Assembly: GCF_004962245.1 (NCBI RefSeq)
Contig: NZ_SUHQ01000017.1
Span: 1 to 64,000 of the forward strand
Reading direction: 5' to 3'
From: Mesorhizobium sp.
Lineage (GTDB): Bacteria; Pseudomonadota; Alphaproteobacteria; Rhizobiales; Rhizobiaceae
DNA length: 64,000 nucleotides
In this document: positions 59,600 to 64,000 of the stretch, piece after piece
How positions within the stretch are numbered: the stretch's first letter is position 1
Layout: each line of letters starts with the position of its first letter
The notes under the pieces: generated by a model
The model's database searches: none
The model's input: only the letters and a program-made list of their open reading frames with translations
Told to the model about the DNA's origin: nothing
Translations under genes and position numbers: made by a program

Positions 59600-60544
59600 A
59601 TGGCCCTTGTCGACGACCAATTGATTGATGAACCGGGCTTTCGCATGTCGGAAGCGACGGCGGGCGATTTCTTCGCTCTGCTGAAGCCGCGCGTCATGTC
59701 GCTGGTGGTGTTCACCGCTTTTGTCGGCCTGGTCGCGGCACCTGTGACCATCAATCCGCTTCTGGCGGTGATCGCGATCCTGGCTATCGCCATTGGTGCT
59801 GGCGCCTCCGGCGCGCTCAACATGTGGTATGACGCCGATATCGATGCGGTGATGACCAGGACGGCCGGCCGGCCGGTGCCTGCCGGCCGCATCCGGCCCG
59901 GCGAGGCGCTGAGTTTCGGCCTGGTGCTGTCGGTGCTGTCAGTGATGACGCTGGGCGTGCTGGTCAATTGGCTGTCGGCGACGCTCCTGGCCTTCACCAT
60001 CTTCTTCTACGCCGTCGTCTATACGATGTGGTTGAAGCGCTGGACGCCGCAGAACATTGTCATCGGCGGTGCTGCCGGCGCCATTCCGCCGGTGATCGGC
60101 TGGGCGGCTGCGACCGGAACGGTCAGCCTGGAAAGCGTCGTCCTGTTCCTGATCATCTTCCTGTGGACGCCGCCGCATTTCTGGGCGCTCGCACTCTTCA
60201 AATCCGAAGACTATGCCAGGGCCGGCATCCCGATGATGCCGAATGTCGCCGGCCATGCTTCGACCCGACGCCAGATCTTCGCCTACGCGCTGATCCTTGC
60301 GCCGGTTGGCGTGCTGCCTTGGGCGCTGGGTTTCACCACATCAGCCTATGGCGTCCTTGCGGTGCTGCTTGGCGCTGGCTTCGTCTGGTATGCGTGGAAG
60401 GTGCTGCGGATGGCCGACGACGACCATGTGATGAAGCCGGCCAAGGCGTTGTTCGGCTACTCGCTGCTCTACCTCTTCGCCATCTTCGCCATCTATCTTG
60501 CCGACTGCGTTGTCGGGCGCGCCCTGGCTACGGGTGGAGCATGA
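59600..60544 (+). CDS. ctaB: Protoheme IX farnesyltransferase (heme O synthase)
   Basis: A 314-residue membrane prenyltransferase attaching the farnesyl chain to heme b to make heme o, needed for cytochrome aa3. It has the NMWYDADIDAVMTRTAGRPVPAGRI motif, and KRWTPQNIVIGGAAGAIPPVIGW. It shares the prenyltransferase fold with UbiA. Its stop overlaps the start of the following small gene. Confidence 0.95.
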   Translation: MALVDDQLIDEPGFRMSEATAGDFFALLKPRVMSLVVFTAFVGLVAAPVTINPLLAVIAILAIAIGAGASGALNMWYDADIDAVMTRTAGRPVPAGRIRPGEALSFGLVLSVLSVMTLGVLVNWLSATLLAFTIFFYAVVYTMWLKRWTPQNIVIGGAAGAIPPVIGWAAATGTVSLESVVLFLIIFLWTPPHFWALALFKSEDYARAGIPMMPNVAGHASTRRQIFAYALILAPVGVLPWALGFTTSAYGVLAVLLGAGFVWYAWKVLRMADDDHVMKPAKALFGYSLLYLFAIFAIYLADCVVGRALATGGA

Positions 60545-60708
60545 TCATGGTCGACAACAAGCTTGAACTCGTCGCGCTGACGGAGCGCCAGCAGAAGGCC
60601 CGGCGCAACCGCTCGGTGGCCATCGGCCTGGCGCTGGCGGTGCTTGTCATCATCTTCTATATCGCGACTGTCGTGAAATTCGGTCACAACCTCACCGGAA
60701 CGATGTGA
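60541..60708 (+). CDS. CoxF-like small membrane protein
   Basis: A 55-residue single-helix protein (VAIGLALAVLVIIFYIATVVKFG) with a charged N terminus, located between ctaB and ctaG as in other Alphaproteobacteria, where it is called CoxF. Its ATG overlaps the ctaB stop. Proposed role in oxidase assembly. Confidence 0.85.
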   Translation: MIMVDNKLELVALTERQQKARRNRSVAIGLALAVLVIIFYIATVVKFGHNLTGTM

Positions 60709-60716
60709 GGCTCAAG

Positions 60717-61358
60717 ATGAACCGCCAGGCAGTGACCCATCCCCAAAAGAAGAACACCAACCGCATCGTCGCCGGCGTCTGCGTCGCCTTCTTCGGCGGC
60801 ATGATCGGCATGGCCTATGCCGCGGTGCCGCTCTACGCGATGTTCTGCCAGGCGACCGGTTACGGCGGCACCGTAAAACGCGCAACGCAGCAATATGCCG
60901 ACCGCGTGCTCGGCCGCGATATCACTATCCGTTTCGACGCCAACACAGCCGGCGTGCCGTGGCAGTTCCAGCCGGTCGCCCGCTCGATCACCGTCAAGAT
61001 AGGCGAGACGGCCGAGGCGCATTATAGTGCGACCAACAAGCTCAGCTACGCCACCGCCGGCCGCGCGACCTTCAACGTGCAGCCGGAACTGGCAGGGCCT
61101 TACTTCAACAAGGTCGAGTGTTTCTGCTTCACCGACACCACGCTGAAGCCCGGCGAGACGCTGGACATGCCGGTCGTGTTCTATGTCGATCCTGACATCG
61201 TCAATGTGCCTGAACTGAAGGAACTGAAGACGATTACCCTGTCCTACACGATGTTCCCGGTCGAGAAGAACGAGAAAAACAAGCCGGTGGTGTCATCAGC
61301 GCCGGTCAAGGACAAGAGCAACAAAGTTTCACATACCGAAGGAAGCCTCGGGGGTTGA
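60717..61358 (+). CDS. ctaG: Cytochrome c oxidase assembly protein CtaG (Cox11)
   Basis: A 213-residue inner-membrane protein with one N-terminal helix and a periplasmic copper-binding domain; the conserved NKVECFCFTD motif carries the CuB-loading cysteines, and MAYAAVPLYAMFCQATGYGGT lies at the membrane end. ATG at 60717 has GAGG six bases upstream. It delivers copper to CtaD. Confidence 0.95.
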   Translation: MNRQAVTHPQKKNTNRIVAGVCVAFFGGMIGMAYAAVPLYAMFCQATGYGGTVKRATQQYADRVLGRDITIRFDANTAGVPWQFQPVARSITVKIGETAEAHYSATNKLSYATAGRATFNVQPELAGPYFNKVECFCFTDTTLKPGETLDMPVVFYVDPDIVNVPELKELKTITLSYTMFPVEKNEKNKPVVSSAPVKDKSNKVSHTEGSLGG

Positions 61359-61359
61359 T

Positions 61360-62241
61360 ATGGCAGACGCGCACGCAAAACCAGAACATGACTACCACCT
61401 CGTCAACCCGAGCCCGTGGCCGTTCCTAGGCTCGGTCGGCGCGCTGGTCACCGCGATCGGCGGCGTCTCTTACATGCAGTATCTCAAAGGCGGCGATTTC
61501 TCGATCTTCGGCTTCAACATCGCCAATCCATGGCTGTTCTTCATCGGCCTTTTGATCATCCTCTACACTATGTATGCCTGGTGGTCGGACACCATCAAGG
61601 AAGCGCATGAAGGCCACCACACGCGTGTCGTGTCGCTGCATCTGCGCTATGGCATGATCATGTTCATCGCTTCCGAGGTGATGTTCTTCGTCGCCTGGTT
61701 CTGGGCTTTCTTCGACGCCAGCCTGTTTCCCGGCGAGGCACAGCAATACGCCCGCACCGCGTTCACCGGCGGCGTCTGGCCGCCCAAGGGCCTTGAGGTT
61801 CTCGACCCCTTCCACCTGCCGCTCTACAACACCGTTATCCTGCTTCTGTCGGGCACAACCGTGACCTGGGCGCATCACGCGCTCATTCATGGCGACCGCA
61901 AGGGGCTGATCAACGGCCTGGTGCTGACCGTCGGTCTCGGCATGCTGTTCACCATGGTGCAGGCCTACGAGTACATGCATGCGCCGTTCGGCTTCAGGGA
62001 TTCGATCTACGGCGCCACTTTCTTCATGGCGACCGGCTTCCACGGCTTCCATGTCATCATCGGCACCATCTTCCTGCTGGTCTGCCTAGTCCGCGCGATG
62101 AAGGGCGACTTCACGCCCAAACAGCATTTCGGCTTCGAGGCGGCTGCCTGGTACTGGCACTTCGTCGACGTGGTCTGGCTGTTCCTGTTCGCGTCGATCT
62201 ATGTCTGGGCCTCGGCCGGTGCGGTGATCGAAGGCCACTGA
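61360..62241 (+). CDS. ctaE: Cytochrome c oxidase subunit III
   Basis: A 293-residue membrane subunit of the aa3 oxidase with about seven helices, including the conserved HHTRVVSLHLRYGMIMFIASEVMFFVAWFWAFF (in pieces) and the C-terminal FGFEAAAWYWHFVDVVWLFLF. It follows ctaG by one base. Confidence 0.96.
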   Translation: MADAHAKPEHDYHLVNPSPWPFLGSVGALVTAIGGVSYMQYLKGGDFSIFGFNIANPWLFFIGLLIILYTMYAWWSDTIKEAHEGHHTRVVSLHLRYGMIMFIASEVMFFVAWFWAFFDASLFPGEAQQYARTAFTGGVWPPKGLEVLDPFHLPLYNTVILLLSGTTVTWAHHALIHGDRKGLINGLVLTVGLGMLFTMVQAYEYMHAPFGFRDSIYGATFFMATGFHGFHVIIGTIFLLVCLVRAMKGDFTPKQHFGFEAAAWYWHFVDVVWLFLFASIYVWASAGAVIEGH

Positions 62242-62323
62242 TAGTCTTCTCGAGGAATTGAGTGGGCGGCTGCGGCGACGTGGCCGCCTTATCTTTTGGG
62301 GCGAACGGCACTATGGTTGCGGG

Positions 62324-62710
62324 ATGAGCGACGACAAGGCGATCTGGCCACCGATCGATCCGATTTCGGCCGGCCTCCATGGCCGCTGCCCGCGCTGTGG
62401 TGAGGGACGACTGTTTTCCGGCTTCCTCACCGTTGCAAAACGCTGCGCCAATTGCGGCCTCGACTATTCCTATGCCGACGCCGGCGACGGGCCGGCGGTG
62501 TTCGTCATCCTGATCATCGGCTTCATCGTCGTCGGGCTGGCACTGTGGATGGAGGTGACGCTCAATCCGCCGCTCTGGCTGCATCTCGTGCTGTGGATAC
62601 CGCTGACATTGGTGCTTTGCCTCGGCGCGCTCAGGCTGATCAAGGGTGTGCTCTTGACGCTGCAATACCGCAACAAGGCAGCCGAGGGCAGGCTGGACCG
62701 CGGCGAATGA
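62324..62710 (+). CDS. DUF983 family membrane protein
   Basis: A 128-residue protein with an N-terminal zinc-ribbon-like CPRCGEGRLF..CANCGLDYSYADAGDGPA region and two membrane helices. Commonly found between ctaE and SURF1 in Alphaproteobacteria; presumed role in oxidase assembly, but unproven. It overlaps the SURF1 start by four bases. Confidence 0.9.
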   Translation: MSDDKAIWPPIDPISAGLHGRCPRCGEGRLFSGFLTVAKRCANCGLDYSYADAGDGPAVFVILIIGFIVVGLALWMEVTLNPPLWLHLVLWIPLTLVLCLGALRLIKGVLLTLQYRNKAAEGRLDRGE

Positions 62711-63462
62711 GCGCGACATCCGGTTCGGTTGCAAGCCGTTCGCGGCCGAAGACGGCATTGCTGCTTGGCCTCGGTCTCGTGCTGTTGTTTACCCTGCTGG
62801 CGCTCGGCACCTGGCAGGTCCAGCGCCTGTACTGGAAGGAGGGTCTTCTCCGGACCATCGACCAGCGTACGCACTCGGTGCCTGTGCCGTTGGCCGAGGT
62901 CGAAAAGCGGTTCGCCGCCACCGGCGACGTTGACTACACGCCAGTGACGATGACCGGCACTTTCCTGCATCGAGGCGAGCGGCATTTCTTCGCGACCTGG
63001 GAAGGCCAGTCCGGTTTCGATGTCTTTACCCCCTTGCATCTGGAGGATGGCCGCTTCGTCCTGATCAACCGCGGCTTCGTCCCCTACGATCTCAAGGACG
63101 CGGCCAAGCGCCCGCAAAGCCAGCTAGCGGGCCAGGTGACGGTGACGGGGCTCGCCCGCAACCCGCTGCCGGCAAAGCCCTCGATGATGCTTCCCGACAA
63201 TGATCCGAAGAAGAACATCTTCTACTGGAAGGATCGCGACGCGATGGCGGCGAGCGCCGGTCTGCCAGCCGGCGCGGGGCTGGTGCCATTCTTCGTCGAC
63301 GCGGACGCCACGTCGAACCCGGGTGGGCTGCCGGTCGGCGGCGTTACCGTCATCGACCTGCCGAACAGCCATTTGCAATACGCCGTAACCTGGTACGGCC
63401 TTGCAGTCGCCCTTGCCGGCGTCCTCATCTTCAGGCTTCGCCGCCCGCCGAAAGAGGACTGA
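62707..63462 (+). CDS. SURF1 family oxidase assembly protein
   Basis: A 251-residue inner-membrane protein with helices near both ends (ALLLGLGLVLLFTLLALGTWQ and LQYAVTWYGLAVALAGVLIF) and the signatures GTWQVQRLYWKEGLL and FATWEGQSGFDVFTPL. It assists heme a insertion into CtaD. Coupled to DUF983 by an ATGA overlap. Confidence 0.93.
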   Translation: MSATSGSVASRSRPKTALLLGLGLVLLFTLLALGTWQVQRLYWKEGLLRTIDQRTHSVPVPLAEVEKRFAATGDVDYTPVTMTGTFLHRGERHFFATWEGQSGFDVFTPLHLEDGRFVLINRGFVPYDLKDAAKRPQSQLAGQVTVTGLARNPLPAKPSMMLPDNDPKKNIFYWKDRDAMAASAGLPAGAGLVPFFVDADATSNPGGLPVGGVTVIDLPNSHLQYAVTWYGLAVALAGVLIFRLRRPPKED

Positions 63463-63559
63463 TCGCCAACCGGCACCCTTGACAGGGCAGGGGTGCACAC
63501 CTCATTTCGCGCCTTGAGCTCACGACTTGAGTCACGATACGACCAACCGGTCCGGAATC

Positions 63560-64000
63560 ATGCTTCACACGACCACAAAGCCACCGCTGACGATAAGGCT
63601 CTGCCAGCCGCGGGGCTTCTGCGCCGGCGTGGACCGCGCCATCCAGATCGTCGTGCTGGCGCTGAAAAAATACGGCGCGCCGGTCTATGTCCGCCACGAG
63701 ATCGTACACAACCGCTACGTCGTCGAGGGGCTGCAAAGCCTGGGCGCGGTGTTCATTGAGGAGCTTTCCGAGATACCGGCGGAGCATCGCCAGAGCCCGG
63801 TCGTCTTTTCGGCGCATGGCGTACCGAAGTCTGTGCCGGCGGACGCCCAGGCGCGCAACCTCTTCTATCTCGACGCCACCTGCCCGCTGGTGTCGAAGGT
63901 CCACAAGCAGGCGATGCGCCATCAGCGGCTCGGCCGCCATGTGCTTCTGATCGGCCATGCCGGCCACCCGGAAGTGATCGGCACGATGGGGCAATTGCCG
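63560..64000 (+). CDS. ispH: 4-hydroxy-3-methylbut-2-enyl diphosphate reductase (partial)
   Basis: The first 147 residues of IspH, the iron-sulfur enzyme that ends the MEP pathway by making isopentenyl and dimethylallyl diphosphate. Cys21 in the RGFCAGVDRAI motif and Cys in DATCPLVSKVHKQ are cluster ligands; conserved His in EIVHN and SAHGVP are also present. The gene runs off the end of the window; the third cluster cysteine lies outside. It follows SURF1 as in related genomes. Confidence 0.95.
   Translation, partial: MLHTTTKPPLTIRLCQPRGFCAGVDRAIQIVVLALKKYGAPVYVRHEIVHNRYVVEGLQSLGAVFIEELSEIPAEHRQSPVVFSAHGVPKSVPADAQARNLFYLDATCPLVSKVHKQAMRHQRLGRHVLLIGHAGHPEVIGTMGQLP

Noticed and set aside
1..64000. 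tRNA, rRNA, CRISPR arrays, insertion sequences, prophage genes
   Set aside because: None seen on reading both strands; a covariance-model scan (tRNAscan-SE, Infernal) would be needed to exclude small RNAs.

Overview
The window is a GC-rich stretch of a bacterial chromosome from an alphaproteobacterium of the order Hyphomicrobiales (Rhizobiales), most likely Mesorhizobium or a close Phyllobacteriaceae relative. The evidence is the gene content and order (ctaC-ctaD-ctaB-coxF-ctaG-ctaE-DUF983-SURF1-ispH; HDAC-xseB-pirin-dxs-tlyA), a BioR-type biotin regulator with its TTATCTATAA operator, an IalB-family protein, a DUF6101 protein, and dispersed palindromic repeats of the kind found throughout rhizobial genomes. 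This is core chromosome. I saw no rRNA, tRNA, CRISPR array, phage or insertion sequence.

Layout. 0-7.6 kb: moaB, ispE, a small membrane protein, an S49 peptidase, a tRNA-modifying methyltransferase, a DUF2007 gene and a long-chain polyprenyl diphosphate synthase, then bioR and the biotin transporter gene bioY. 7.6-20 kb: a LuxR-type regulator, a large TPR protein, an acetyltransferase, glyQ and glyS, a very acidic small protein, two small exported proteins, the threonylcarbamoyl-AMP synthase and a D-2-hydroxyacid oxidase. 20-31 kb: ubiA, purD, a GH25 lysozyme-like protein, a RES-Xre toxin-antitoxin (TA) pair, acyl-CoA dehydrogenase plus enoyl-CoA hydratase, a ParDE pair, a LysE exporter and pdxH. 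31-34 kb: a lipoprotein, a DnaJ-like chaperone, fabI and a histidine phosphatase. 34-39.6 kb: an operon (PepSY protein, cytochrome b561, a possible tiny membrane protein, an LtaS/OpgB-type alkaline-phosphatase-superfamily transferase) divergent from a two-component system. 39.6-50 kb: aroC, ribB, a divergent MFS/TetR pair with three operator copies, HDAC, xseB, pirin and dxs. 50-56.6 kb: tlyA and an RNA methyltransferase, a second RES-Xre pair, an orphan AbrB-type antitoxin, tldD and ialB. 56.9-64 kb: the cytochrome c oxidase cluster running into ispH, which is cut by the window edge.

Isoprenoid genes recur (ispE, polyprenyl synthase, ubiA, dxs, ctaB, ispH), so much of the MEP-to-ubiquinone/heme path lies here, although scattered. 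The points most worth a second look are: (i) palindromic repeat elements inserted in frame inside the essential gene glyS; (ii) a dispersed repeat that supplies the start of the signal peptide of the GH25 protein; (iii) the two-component/PepSY/cytochrome b561/envelope-transferase locus, with TCAG direct repeats spaced 11 bp facing each of two divergent transcription units; (iv) two unrelated-looking RES-Xre modules, one beside a lone AbrB antitoxin; and (v) three copies of an ATACG-N3-CGTAT operator between a TetR gene and an MFS exporter. None of these is proven to be a new system. The rest of the window is ordinary housekeeping sequence.
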